Source: Bacteroidaceae bacterium (GTDB taxonomy: Bacteria; Bacteroidota; Bacteroidia; Bacteroidales; Muribaculaceae). Taken from it: a stretch of 64,000 nucleotides of DNA. Location of the stretch: the NCBI GenBank assembly GCA_021768245.1, contig JAETNO010000017.1:1-64000 (forward strand). Direction: 5' to 3'. The translations under genes and the position numbers were made by a program. The notes below the pieces were generated by a model. That model was not told the DNA's origin. It did not search any database and saw nothing but the letters and a program-made list of their open reading frames with translations. Below, one piece after another: positions 24,087-32,838 of the stretch (the stretch's first letter is position 1; every line of letters begins with the position of its first letter).

Positions 24087-24896
24087 ATGTCTGATTCCAG
24101 TCAAAATAGACGCAACCGCCTTACGGCGCTTATAGCTACCGTGCTTTTCCACGCCCTTGTTGTGGTGGCCTTGCTCACGCTCTGTCTGCGATATCCCGGA
24201 AGGGAAGACAATGAGCGGACATGGCCGCCGGTAGATTCATCGGAAGTGTTGTTTGGCGGTGAGTATGTGATGATTGGAGACCGACCTGAGATTGCGGAAA
24301 ATTCAGGCGAGGCGGCACCCGCAGAGGCGGAGGCCGAAGAGGTTCCTGCACCCGAAGCGGAAGCTCTCGAAAATGCCGGTGAGCCGGCGGAACCGTCTCC
24401 TGTCGTCAGTACAGAACGGCCTTCGCCTGCCAAAGTCGAAAAGAAGCCGGCTCCCGCCAAGTCCGGTCCGACAAAAGCGGAGATTGAGGCTGCCGAGAAA
24501 GCGAGGCGTGAGCGGGAAACCAGGAATGCGATTGCCGGAAAAGTCAAATTCGGGCAAAAAGGCACGGGCGGAAGCGGCAAGGGCAATGCCGGAAGTCCTG
24601 ACGGTAATTCAACAGTGGGAGCAGTGAGCGGGAGCCCGGGATTCAATCTTAAGGGTCGCAGTCTGGCTGACTGGCATTCTCCCGCCGCCGGTCCGTTGGG
24701 AACGATAACCGTTCGTGTTACAGTCAACCGTCAGGGTAAGGTCACATCGGCAAGCTATTTTTCAGGGACAGGCGCTGCCGCGGCTAATCAGGCCACAAGG
24801 CAGAATTGTGTCAATGCCGCCAGAATGTCGCAGTTCTCAGTCGACAACGATGCTCCTGCGTCGCAGACAGGGACTATTACCTATAATTTCAAATAG
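24087..24896 (+). CDS. TonB-like energy transducer
   Basis: A 269-residue protein with an N-terminal membrane anchor (LTALIATVLFHALVVVALL, about 12-30), a Pro-, Ala- and Glu-rich spacer spanning the periplasm (about 70-165) and a TonB-type C-terminal domain (GTITVRVTVNRQGKVTSASY to the end). It completes the exbB-exbD-tonB unit. The family is sure; whether it serves SusC or other receptors is not shown. Confidence 0.85.
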   Translation: MSDSSQNRRNRLTALIATVLFHALVVVALLTLCLRYPGREDNERTWPPVDSSEVLFGGEYVMIGDRPEIAENSGEAAPAEAEAEEVPAPEAEALENAGEPAEPSPVVSTERPSPAKVEKKPAPAKSGPTKAEIEAAEKARRERETRNAIAGKVKFGQKGTGGSGKGNAGSPDGNSTVGAVSGSPGFNLKGRSLADWHSPAAGPLGTITVRVTVNRQGKVTSASYFSGTGAAAANQATRQNCVNAARMSQFSVDNDAPASQTGTITYNFK

Positions 24897-24948
24897 GTTT
24901 AATAAATTCAGAGGCTTAAAAATTCATGAGAAAATTTTAAACAGTTTC

Positions 24949-25491
24949 TTACTCTTCGGGAATTTCGAAGATTGAGAAGTTGACTGAACCGTAAGCGCGA
25001 TGACCGGTGAAATGGGGGAGGGATGAGAAATCGTATTTTTTCGAATGTTCGATGATGAAGATGCTTCCCGGATGGAGCAGTCGGGAATTCAGTACCATTT
25101 CCGGAATGTCGCCGAAGCCGTCGAGGTCGTAGGGGGGGTCGGCAAATATGAAGTCGAATTGAGAAGATGATTCCCGGATGAAGCGAATGGCATCGGTGCG
25201 TAGCAGATGAAGATTGTTGTCTCCGAGTTCACGTTTTACTTTTTCGATGAAACGGGCCTGCGTCGCTGATTTTTCGATTGAAGTGACTGAGGCGGCGCCT
25301 CGCGAGAGAAGTTCGAAACTTACCGCTCCGGTGCCGGCAAAAAGGTCGAGGCATCTGAGGCCTTCGATGTCTACCATGTTTTCAATCACATTGAAAATGT
25401 TTTCGCGTGCGAAGTCTGTGGTCGGTCGTGCAGTGATGTTTGTCGGGACATTGAATCGCCGACGTCCGTATTTACCTCTGATTATTCTCAT
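24949..25491 (-). CDS. rsmD: 16S rRNA (guanine966-N2)-methyltransferase
   Basis: A 180-residue SAM-dependent methyltransferase. The start MRIIRGKYGRRRF is typical of RsmD, FAGTG (51-55) is the SAM-binding motif and DPPY (118-121) the catalytic motif. It acts on 16S rRNA during 30S assembly. It lies 27 nt downstream of the DUF3822 gene, a pairing common in Bacteroidota. Confidence 0.94.
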   Translation of the reverse strand: MRIIRGKYGRRRFNVPTNITARPTTDFARENIFNVIENMVDIEGLRCLDLFAGTGAVSFELLSRGAASVTSIEKSATQARFIEKVKRELGDNNLHLLRTDAIRFIRESSSQFDFIFADPPYDLDGFGDIPEMVLNSRLLHPGSIFIIEHSKKYDFSSLPHFTGHRAYGSVNFSIFEIPEE

Positions 25492-25518
25492 CGTGTTGTG
25501 TGGAGGACTTGTGTTGGT

Positions 25519-26367
25519 TTACTCGCAGAGTGGAGCGGATATCAGGTCGAATGGCGCAAGCATGGAGTCTTTACCCGCCTTGAACATCTGGGGAGGAAAA
25601 ATCACCGGCATCACACGCGAGATATAAGTGCGGAGCACCGGGGTCAGTTCCTCTCTGACTTTTTGGTCGCCTGACAGCAGCAGTTCATCGGAATGGGGGT
25701 CGAGTCCGAGGCGCTGACGGCATGCGAGAAGATAGTAGGCTGCGTCGGTGATGGCTGAAAAAGAAAAAGTGTTGGCGAGTTTCAGTTGCCGGCTGTCGGT
25801 AACTATTACGTCGAGCGACGATTCCCTGATGTTGGCCACCATCCTGACATTGTTGCTCTGCCCGGACCGGGAAGCGAAATAGCGGCATAGCGATGAGATA
25901 TGTCCGCTGATTTTAACGCGATGGAAAGTGCGGTTGAGAAATCCACGCAGCTCAGGCTCTATCCCGGTCAGGACGGTTGCATTGCGTGTGCCTGTCTCAT
26001 CTGTAAGCACCTCGAGTTTGCTGTCGGGGAAGGCTGTGTCGAACAGAAGCCGGCTTTCATTGATGCATCCGGAAGGGATGACTATGAAATCACGTGATTC
26101 CACGATGCAGTATATATTGCGGAAGTCGCTGAGCAAGGCAGGATTGTCGTAGACCACGTTCTCAATTGCCCCGATCCATGACGGAGTGACAGGGTCAATA
26201 GGGAAGCGACGGTAGACCAGCGAATTGTCCTCCACGATTGAATATACAACCGCGTGAACCGCCTCACGACTTACACGCAGGAGCAGATTCCACATCCGGG
26301 GATCTTTCACCAGGTCTTTATCTAAACAGTTGTCCAAGGTAGGGGAAATAATGGTTTGCGCAGACAA
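25519..26367 (-). CDS. DUF3822-family protein
   Basis: A 282-residue protein with no signal peptide or membrane segment. The sequence resembles the Bacteroidota-specific DUF3822 family, which is found next to rsmD. Two related-looking halves with short beta motifs suggest an actin-like (ASKHA) fold, but no nucleotide motif can be named with confidence. Function unknown. It starts 118 nt from the end of the DUF805 gene. Confidence 0.75.
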   Translation of the reverse strand: MSAQTIISPTLDNCLDKDLVKDPRMWNLLLRVSREAVHAVVYSIVEDNSLVYRRFPIDPVTPSWIGAIENVVYDNPALLSDFRNIYCIVESRDFIVIPSGCINESRLLFDTAFPDSKLEVLTDETGTRNATVLTGIEPELRGFLNRTFHRVKISGHISSLCRYFASRSGQSNNVRMVANIRESSLDVIVTDSRQLKLANTFSFSAITDAAYYLLACRQRLGLDPHSDELLLSGDQKVREELTPVLRTYISRVMPVIFPPQMFKAGKDSMLAPFDLISAPLCE

Positions 26368-26416
26368 AATTAAAGAAAAATATCAAATTCAGCAAGGATA
26401 TAGGCTTGTATATAGT

Positions 26417-26454
26417 TCAGGGACGCGTAAGCGCAGGCGTTTACGCGTCCCTGA
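26417..26454 (-). terminator. Hairpin after the DUF805 gene
   Basis: Perfect 14-bp arms (TCAGGGACGCGTAA at 26417-26430; complement at 26441-26454) with further pairs inside. It sits between the DUF805 stop and the DUF3822 start on the same strand, so it likely ends the DUF805 transcript. No long T tract follows on either side. Confidence 0.55.
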
Positions 26455-26484
26455 TTATGATTATTGATAATGTCGGTCGGTGAT

Positions 26485-26865
26485 TTAATACTGAAGGTTG
26501 GGCACGGGACCATATTCGTTGGGCACAGGCTGGCTTTCCTTTATGGCGAAAATTAGGAAAATAATCGAACCTACGAGAGGAATCAAGTTAATCAGCACCC
26601 ACCAACCTGATTTACCGACGTCGTGCATGCGACGAACGGCAAGACCTAAGCCGGGAAGAAGGACAGCAAGGGTGAAAATACCGTTAACGATACTGACCAT
26701 GGTGTCGCTCCAGCAGAACACGATGCCGATTGCCGCACTTACGGCAAAGCAAAAGAGTGCGAACCACCAGTATTCCGAACGCGATGCACGTCCTTCAAAG
26801 TTGCAATAGTTGACTGTGAGGGCCTTTTTGACAGCCTCACCAAAATCTAATTGTCGCTGATACAT
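26485..26865 (-). CDS. DUF805-family membrane protein
   Basis: A 126-residue inner-membrane protein with three or four helices (WWFALFCFAVSAAIGIVF; NGIFTLAVLLPGLGLAVR; GWWVLINLIPLVGSIIFLIF). The RRMHDVGKSGWW motif is diagnostic of DUF805. The start MYQRQLDFGEA at 26865 fits the family; the open frame runs 60 codons further upstream but those residues look non-coding and cross the promoter. Function not established. Confidence 0.88.
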   Translation of the reverse strand: MYQRQLDFGEAVKKALTVNYCNFEGRASRSEYWWFALFCFAVSAAIGIVFCWSDTMVSIVNGIFTLAVLLPGLGLAVRRMHDVGKSGWWVLINLIPLVGSIIFLIFAIKESQPVPNEYGPVPNLQY

Positions 26866-26920
26866 AATGTAGTTGATTATTAATGAATATGCGTGAGATA
26901 TGTTAGATAATCGGTTATCG

Positions 26921-26978
26921 CAAATGTACAAATAAAAAATTGAATTGTGAGATAAATGATGAAAAATTCGTAAATTTG
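26921..26978. promoter_or_regulatory. Divergent -7 boxes for DUF805 and DUF4494 genes
   Basis: On the minus strand TACATTTG (26928 down to 26921) faces the DUF805 gene; on the plus strand TAAATTTG (26971-26978) faces the DUF4494 gene. Both -33 elements are weak. Confidence 0.5.
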
Positions 26979-27043
26979 CACTCATATGCGGTCTTGTACG
27001 GCATATATTGTAGAAAACAAAAATTATAAGGAATAAGATAATC

Positions 27044-27496
27044 ATGGCAAATTGGTTTGAGACTAAAGTCCGCTACGATAAGACGATGGAGAACGGTTCC
27101 ATCAAGAAAGTAACAGAAGCTTATATGGTCGATGCCCTTTCTTTCACGGAGGCTGAGGCAAGGATATCGGAAGAGATTGCTCACTTTACATCCGACTTTT
27201 CGGTTTCAGCAGTGAAGCGCACTAAAATTGCGGAAATCTTCCGTGAAAAGACCGGCGACAAATGGTATCTCGTTAAGGTGGCTTTTATAACCATTGATGA
27301 GAAGACTGCGGTGGAAAAGAAATCTATTTCCCAGATTCTTGTCGCCGCCGACAGTTTCAAGGAGGCTTTTGACAATTTCATGGAAGGCATGAAAGGTACG
27401 CTCGCCGACTTTGAAATAAACACCATCCAGGAGACGCTGATCATGGATGTCTATGATGCCAATCTGAGTGGAGAGAATAAGGAAAAGGATGCCTGA
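27044..27496 (+). CDS. DUF4494-family protein
   Basis: A 150-residue soluble protein. The opening MANWFETKVRYDKTMENG and the GDKWYLVKVAF stretch are typical of the Bacteroidota DUF4494 family. No catalytic motif can be seen. It overlaps the YggS gene by eight bases and so is likely cotranscribed with it; members are often next to yggS in the phylum. Function unknown. Confidence 0.85.
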   Translation: MANWFETKVRYDKTMENGSIKKVTEAYMVDALSFTEAEARISEEIAHFTSDFSVSAVKRTKIAEIFREKTGDKWYLVKVAFITIDEKTAVEKKSISQILVAADSFKEAFDNFMEGMKGTLADFEINTIQETLIMDVYDANLSGENKEKDA

Positions 27497-28160
27497 TATA
27501 AAGACCAATATCCGTAGACTGCGTTCTTCCATTCCTGAAGGGGTGGAACTTGTGGCTGTGTCGAAGTTCCATCCGGCCGTGGCCTTGATGGAAGCTTACG
27601 ATGCGGGCCAAAGGATTTTTGGCGAAAGCCGTGCAACGGAGCTTTCGGCAAAAGCCATGGAACTTCCCAAGGATATTGAATGGCATTTCATAGGCCATCT
27701 GCAGACAAATAAAGTAAAGAAAGTGGTGGCTACTGCATCACTGATTCACAGTATCGATTCCGAGCGGCTTCTAAGAGCTGTCGATGATGAAGCTTCGAAG
27801 CTTGGACGCCGCATCGGGGTTCTCCTTCAACTTCACGTGGCCAAAGAGGAAACGAAGTTTGGGTTCACTCCCGACGAACTGCTTGAGTTTGTCACGCCGA
27901 AGCTTGTGGCGTCGTTGAAATCAGTGTCAATACGCGGAGTCATGGGTATGGCCTCTAATGTAGACGACGAAGAGCGAATAAGAGAAGATTTCCGTAAGAT
28001 TAGTTCCACGTTCCGTAAGTTGAAGACGGCTTGTTTCCCTTCCGATATGGGCTTCTCAATCATCAGCATGGGTATGAGCCATGACTGGCCTATAGCAGTA
28101 GATGAAGGCGGCAACATGATTCGTGTCGGAACTTCGATTTTCGGAGAGCGTGAATATTGA
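27489..28160 (+). CDS. YggS-family PLP homeostasis protein
   Basis: A 223-residue PLP-binding protein. It lacks the barrel's substrate domain found in alanine racemase. PLP lysine lies in LVAVSKFHP; FGESRATEL and WHFIGHLQTNK are hallmark motifs, as are SMGMSHDWPIA and VRVGTSIFG near the end. It keeps free pyridoxal phosphate and amino acid pools in balance. The ATG at 27489 (MPDIKTNIR) is preferred over one seven codons upstream because it fits the family length. It is followed four nt later by the NeuC-like gene. Confidence 0.93.
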   Translation: MPDIKTNIRRLRSSIPEGVELVAVSKFHPAVALMEAYDAGQRIFGESRATELSAKAMELPKDIEWHFIGHLQTNKVKKVVATASLIHSIDSERLLRAVDDEASKLGRRIGVLLQLHVAKEETKFGFTPDELLEFVTPKLVASLKSVSIRGVMGMASNVDDEERIREDFRKISSTFRKLKTACFPSDMGFSIISMGMSHDWPIAVDEGGNMIRVGTSIFGEREY

Positions 28161-28164
28161 AACA

Positions 28165-29319
28165 ATGAGAAAGATAGCCATAGCGACAGGGACAAGGGCT
28201 GACTGGGGACTTCTCAGCGGCATTGCGCGGAAACTTTCCGGACGCGAGGACTGCCATGTGGATATATTGGCAACAAACATGCATCTGTCGCCGCGCTATG
28301 GCAACACTATCGATGAGATTGTGGCAGACGGTTTCGCTGACGTAATAAAAGTGGAGATGTCTGATGCTACTGATTCGCCGATAGGCACAGTCAAAGCCAT
28401 GGCGGAATGCATGGAAGGAATGTCGCGTGAGCTCGACCGGCTGAATCCCGATTTGATTGTCATTCTCGGCGATAGATTTGAGATGCTTGCCACGGCTACA
28501 GCCGCGCTTATGATGCGTGTGCCAATCGTGCATATTGCCGGTGGAGAGATTTCCGAGGGGGCCATTGACGACAGTATCCGTCATGCCATCACAAAGATGG
28601 CTGCATTGCATCTTACTGCCACCGAACAATACCGCCGGCGCGTAATCGCCATGGGCGAGGCTCCTGAAAGGGTTATAAATACGGGGGCGATAGGTGTTTA
28701 CAATATAATGCATGAGCCGCTGATGGACAGGTCGGAGCTTGAGGATTCAATAGGTATGGCTCTGCCTGAGAAATCGTTGCTCGTGACCTATCATCCCGCC
28801 ACTCTTGATGAGGGGAATCCGGCAGAATATTGTGAGTCTCTTCTGCGGGCTCTTGATTGTTTCAGCGATTCACATGTGATTATCACCTATCCCAACAATG
28901 ATTCACGGGGAAGGGTTATAATTGACCTTATCGAACGTTATGGAGCCATGAACCCGGATAGGGTGAAAGTGATACCTTCCCTGGGGAAAAAACGCTATCT
29001 TTCTGCTCTGCGCTATGTCAGTGCCGTTGTCGGGAATTCTTCGAGCGGAATAGTCGAAGTGCCGTCCATGCATATCCCTACGGTTGATATAGGCATGCGT
29101 CAGAAAGGCCGTCTTAGGAGCAACAGTGTGGTTCATTGCGGGGATTCGACGTCAGAAATAGCCGAAGCCATAGGCTATGCGCTCAGCGAAGCCGGGCAGC
29201 GTCAGGCCAGAGAGGCAGAGAATCCATATTTTAAAGAGGATACACTTGACATCATAGTCAACGCTGTAGCCGACACCCCCCTGTCACTACTCAAAGTCAA
29301 GAAGTTTTATGACAACTGA
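28165..29319 (+). CDS. NeuC/LegG-like hydrolysing NDP-sugar 2-epimerase
   Basis: A 384-residue epimerase of the NeuC type (GT-B fold, related to WecB). The start MRKIAIATGTRADWGLL at 28165 matches the family; the frame extends 14 codons into yggS. ILGDRFEMLATA and GNSSSGIVEVP are signature motifs. NeuC turns UDP-GlcNAc into ManNAc plus UDP; LegG does the like with a 2,4-diacetamido sugar. The PtmE-like gene two genes on favours the legionaminic route, but the two cannot be told apart by eye. It overlaps the NeuA-like gene by 11 bases. Confidence 0.88.
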   Translation: MRKIAIATGTRADWGLLSGIARKLSGREDCHVDILATNMHLSPRYGNTIDEIVADGFADVIKVEMSDATDSPIGTVKAMAECMEGMSRELDRLNPDLIVILGDRFEMLATATAALMMRVPIVHIAGGEISEGAIDDSIRHAITKMAALHLTATEQYRRRVIAMGEAPERVINTGAIGVYNIMHEPLMDRSELEDSIGMALPEKSLLVTYHPATLDEGNPAEYCESLLRALDCFSDSHVIITYPNNDSRGRVIIDLIERYGAMNPDRVKVIPSLGKKRYLSALRYVSAVVGNSSSGIVEVPSMHIPTVDIGMRQKGRLRSNSVVHCGDSTSEIAEAIGYALSEAGQRQAREAENPYFKEDTLDIIVNAVADTPLSLLKVKKFYDN

Positions 29320-30010
29320 TTCCTCACTCATAATTATTCCTGCACGTGGTGGCAGCAAGGGTATCCCCCGGAAGAATATAAAAAACTTTTGCGGGCGTCC
29401 TTTGATTCACTACAGCATAGATGTGGCAAGGAGGATAGCGCCCGACAATCATATAATCCTTTCTACGGATGATGATGAAATCCGGGAAGTGGCGCGTCTG
29501 ACAGGCCTTGCCGTTGACTATGTCCGTCCAGCGGAACTGGGAGGTGACAGTGTCGGTTCACGGGAAGTGATTCTCGATGCCATGGACTATGCCGACAGGA
29601 AAGGTATCATATATAATAAGGTGGTGCTGCTTCAGCCGACTTCGCCTTTGCGTAAGGTCGCGGATGTAGAGGGCTGCATCTCCCTATTTTCTGACTATAC
29701 GGATATGGTGGTTAGTGTGACTGAAGCCTCATGCAATCCTTATTACGATTGTTTTGAAACCGACTTTGACGGAAGCCTTCACATATCCAAGGGTGACGGA
29801 CATTTCACACGGCGTCAGGATGCGCCGAAAGCCTGGCAATATAACGGTGCGGTCTACGTGATACGTCCCGATTCGATTCGCCGTATGCCGATGGGCGAAT
29901 TCCCACGTAGGATACCTTATGAAATGCCTAAATCCCGTTCGCTTGACCTCGACACACCCATTGACTGGATAATAGCCGAAAATATAATGAACAGCCATGC
30001 AGATAGATAA
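29309..30010 (+). CDS. NeuA/LegF-like CMP-nonulosonate cytidylyltransferase
   Basis: A 233-residue nucleotidyltransferase. The N-terminal IIPARGGSKGIPRKNIK is the CMP-sialic acid synthetase P-loop-like motif; LQPTSPLR and the SLDLDTPIDW ending are also typical. It would join CMP to a nonulosonic acid (sialic, legionaminic or pseudaminic), the form used by glycosyltransferases. It overlaps its neighbours on both sides (11 and 14 bases), so the cassette is tightly coupled. The sugar is not known. Confidence 0.9.
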   Translation: MTTDSSLIIIPARGGSKGIPRKNIKNFCGRPLIHYSIDVARRIAPDNHIILSTDDDEIREVARLTGLAVDYVRPAELGGDSVGSREVILDAMDYADRKGIIYNKVVLLQPTSPLRKVADVEGCISLFSDYTDMVVSVTEASCNPYYDCFETDFDGSLHISKGDGHFTRRQDAPKAWQYNGAVYVIRPDSIRRMPMGEFPRRIPYEMPKSRSLDLDTPIDWIIAENIMNSHADR

Positions 30011-31052
30011 ACACAAGATTTCGGAAACGGCTCCTCTTATGGAGGCAATCTCTCGTCTTAATGAGCTGTCAGGAGGCGTGATGACACTTATAGTCACTGA
30101 CGGTGACGACAGGATGTGTGGCACTCTGACCGACGGCGATGTCCGGCGTGCGATTCTGCGTGGTGTGGGGCTTGATTCCTGTGCCGGAGATGCCATGTAT
30201 AGAAAATTCCGGGCTTTGCGGTCTGACAATGTCAGTCCTGAGGCATTGCGGGAACTGCGCAGACATGGCTTGAGGCTTATTCCGGTTCTTGATTCCGAAG
30301 GACGGGTGTGTCGCATAATAGATACGCATGTGACGAAAACAATCCTGCCGGTACAAGCTGTGATGATGGCCGGAGGCAAGGGTGAGCGTCTGCGTCCCTT
30401 GACACTCAAAACTCCTAAACCTTTGCTCGAGATAGGGGATAAGGCAATCATCGATTACAACATCGAGGCTCTCGCGGGAGTGGGTGTGAATGATATCACA
30501 GTGACGGTCAATTATCTTGCGGAGCAGATAGAAGCTCATTTCTCACAGCCGGTAGCCGGTGTCGACGTTAAATGTGTACGTGAACCACGTGCCTTGGGGA
30601 CTATAGGCTCAGTGTCGCTTGTCGATTTACCTTTGGAGGGCGACACTCTGGTGATGAATTCCGATCTGTTGACCACAATCTCATTTGAGGACTTCTACCT
30701 TTGCCATAGCGAACGGAGGGCGGATGTGACCATAGCAGTGGTTCCGTATAATGTATCGGTTCCTTATGCGATACTGTCGACAAAAGGCGACAATGTCGTA
30801 TCTCTTGAAGAGAAACCGTCATATTCCTATTATGCTAATGCGGGCATATATCTCTTTTCAAACCGTCTTCTCCATACGCTAAAAAGGGATGAGCGAACCG
30901 ATGCCACAGATCTTATCGAACGGGCAATTTCCGAGGGCCTGACAGTGACGTATTATCCCATAAACGGGACATGGATTGATATCGGTTCTCCTGTCGATTT
31001 CACTCATGCCCGCGAATTGATGCGGCATCTTCAGCTATCCCGTGAATCATAA
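29997..31052 (+). CDS. PtmE-like CBS-domain sugar-1-phosphate nucleotidyltransferase
   Basis: A 351-residue fusion. Residues about 1-118 hold a pair of CBS domains (VTDGDDRMCGTLTDGDVRRAIL; VLDSEGRVCRIIDTH), residues about 120-350 a nucleotidyltransferase with MMAGGKGERLRPLTLKTPKPL and NSDLLT. This arrangement matches PtmE of the Campylobacter legionaminic pathway, which makes GDP-glucosamine. No left-handed helix acyltransferase tail is present, unlike GlmU. CBS pairs usually bind adenosine nucleotides and could gate activity. It ends the three-gene cassette; obgE starts 100 nt on. Substrate by analogy only. Confidence 0.83.
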   Translation: MQIDKHKISETAPLMEAISRLNELSGGVMTLIVTDGDDRMCGTLTDGDVRRAILRGVGLDSCAGDAMYRKFRALRSDNVSPEALRELRRHGLRLIPVLDSEGRVCRIIDTHVTKTILPVQAVMMAGGKGERLRPLTLKTPKPLLEIGDKAIIDYNIEALAGVGVNDITVTVNYLAEQIEAHFSQPVAGVDVKCVREPRALGTIGSVSLVDLPLEGDTLVMNSDLLTTISFEDFYLCHSERRADVTIAVVPYNVSVPYAILSTKGDNVVSLEEKPSYSYYANAGIYLFSNRLLHTLKRDERTDATDLIERAISEGLTVTYYPINGTWIDIGSPVDFTHARELMRHLQLSRES

Positions 31053-31152
31053 GAGCAGTTTGATTTGTTATAGATTCAGTGACATGTATTGATTGTCTAC
31101 TTTGTTTTAATGTCTTCCATAAATCATTAATTCTAATAAAACCATCCTTAAA

Positions 31153-32352
31153 ATGGCTGATTCCAATTTCATAGATTATGTGAAAGTCCTCTGTCGTTCG
31201 GGCAAAGGCGGTGCCGGTTCACGGCATTTCTATCGTGCGAAATATGTGCCTAAGGGTGGCCCTGACGGAGGAGACGGAGGCCGTGGCGGCCATATAATAC
31301 TCCGTGGGAACAGTCATATGTGGACTCTTCTGCCTTTGCGCTACCGCCGTCATATATTTGCCGGTAACGGTCAGAGCGGTTCCGGTGGACGTTCATTCGG
31401 CAAGGATGGAGAGGATGTGATAGTAGAAGTGCCGTGTGGAACGGTGGTTTTCGATGCCGAAACAGGTGAATTTCTCTGTGAGGTGACCGAGGACGGTGAG
31501 GAAGTGAAGCTCCTGCGCGGAGGCCGTGGCGGCCTCGGTAACTGGCATTTTAAAAGTGCTACCAACCGCACGCCCCGCTATGCGCAGCCGGGTGAACCGG
31601 CTATAGAGAAAGCCATAATAATGGAATTGAAGCTTCTTGCCGATGTGGGTCTGGTAGGTTTCCCGAATGCAGGAAAATCAACCCTTCTTTCGTCAATATC
31701 GGCAGCCCGTCCCAAGATAGCCGACTATCCGTTTACCACGATGGAACCACAGCTCGGCATCGTTTCGTATAGAGGAGACCGCTCTTTCGTGATGGCTGAT
31801 ATCCCGGGTATCATCGAGGGGGCGAGTGAAGGAAAGGGGCTCGGGCTCCGTTTCCTGCGTCACATAGAGCGCAATGCTGTACTTTTGTTCATGGTTCCAG
31901 CTGATGCAGATGATATAAAGGCTCAGTATGATATTCTTGTCGGAGAACTTGAACGGTTCAATCCTCAGCTTGCGGACAAACCGCGTGTGCTTGCCGTGTC
32001 AAAGAGCGATATGCTTGATGAGGAACTTATGACTGAAATAGAGGCGACTCTACCGGAGGATATTCCACATGTATTCATTTCGGCTGTGACCGGTACAGGG
32101 TTGACTGAACTTAAGGATATGCTGTGGGCACAGATTACTGACGAACGCAACCGCATAGAAAGCGCTCCTATAACCCATCGACCGCTTGACGGACATCACC
32201 GTGTGAGGGAGGAGGATGAATTTATATTCGAGAATATTCCGGTTTCTCCTGAAGATGATGAGGATGAATTGATTGACGATGAGGGTTTCGATGGAGAGGA
32301 CTATGGATATGACATGCTTGATGAGGATGGTTATATTGATGAGAATCCCTAA
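31153..32352 (+). CDS. obgE: GTPase ObgE/CgtA
   Basis: A 399-residue Obg GTPase. The glycine-rich Obg fold spans about 1-160 (GGPDGGDGGRGG). The G domain has GFPNAGKS (169-176), DIPGIIEGA and SKSD. The C-terminal 50 residues are strongly acidic (DDEDELIDDEGFDGED) in place of an OCT domain. Obg acts in 50S assembly and links growth to (p)ppGpp. yraN follows 14 nt later. Confidence 0.96.
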   Translation: MADSNFIDYVKVLCRSGKGGAGSRHFYRAKYVPKGGPDGGDGGRGGHIILRGNSHMWTLLPLRYRRHIFAGNGQSGSGGRSFGKDGEDVIVEVPCGTVVFDAETGEFLCEVTEDGEEVKLLRGGRGGLGNWHFKSATNRTPRYAQPGEPAIEKAIIMELKLLADVGLVGFPNAGKSTLLSSISAARPKIADYPFTTMEPQLGIVSYRGDRSFVMADIPGIIEGASEGKGLGLRFLRHIERNAVLLFMVPADADDIKAQYDILVGELERFNPQLADKPRVLAVSKSDMLDEELMTEIEATLPEDIPHVFISAVTGTGLTELKDMLWAQITDERNRIESAPITHRPLDGHHRVREEDEFIFENIPVSPEDDEDELIDDEGFDGEDYGYDMLDEDGYIDENP

Positions 32353-32366
32353 GGGAAGTTAGTATA

Positions 32367-32735
32367 ATGGCCGGACACAACGAACTTGGAAAATGGGGCG
32401 AAGCGGTGGCGCGCGATTATCTTCTGACCCAGGGTTATGCTGTCGGCGCAGAGAATATCCGTATAGCAGGTGTCGAGATTGATTTTATTGCGATGCGCGA
32501 CGGCTATATCTGTTTCGTGGAAGTAAAGACCCGTTCCACCGATTTTGTCGACCCTGCCGCTTCGGTTGACAGACGCAAGCGTTCGAGACTTGTGCGCGCT
32601 GCTGATAGCTATCTTCGCTCGATGGATGTCCGGCTTGAACCGCGTTTCGACATAATGGTGATAGTCGGGACACCGGAGAATTATACGATAGAACATATCC
32701 CTGACGCTTTCCTGCCAAACCTGAATAACAGATAA
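32367..32735 (+). CDS. yraN: YraN-family (UPF0102) nuclease-like protein
   Basis: A 122-residue protein with the restriction-endonuclease-like core GVEIDFIAMRDGYICFVEVKTRS, which holds the D and ExK residues of the PD-(D/E)xK fold. The start GKWGEAVARDYL is typical. The biological role is not settled. It is the last gene of the plus-strand run and is followed by a bidirectional hairpin. Confidence 0.9.
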   Translation: MAGHNELGKWGEAVARDYLLTQGYAVGAENIRIAGVEIDFIAMRDGYICFVEVKTRSTDFVDPAASVDRRKRSRLVRAADSYLRSMDVRLEPRFDIMVIVGTPENYTIEHIPDAFLPNLNNR

Positions 32736-32785
32736 AGACTTTATGCGGTAATATACGGCTTATAAAAACTGCATATCAAAAATCT

Positions 32786-32830
32786 GAACTGCATCCCAAA
32801 GTTAGACACAAAACTTTTGGGATGCAGTTC
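32786..32830. terminator. Bidirectional terminator between yraN and hutI
   Basis: Arms at 32786-32801 (GAACTGCATCCCAAAG) and 32814-32830 pair with a single extra A. T-rich tracts follow on both strands (GGTTTTT on plus; GATTTTT on minus), and the flanking genes converge. Confidence 0.8.
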
Positions 32831-32838
32831 GGTTTTTA

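Noticed and set aside
28165..31052. Sialic acid degradation locus
   Set aside because: The enzymes are of the biosynthetic and activating type; no NanA lyase, NanE epimerase or sialidase is present.
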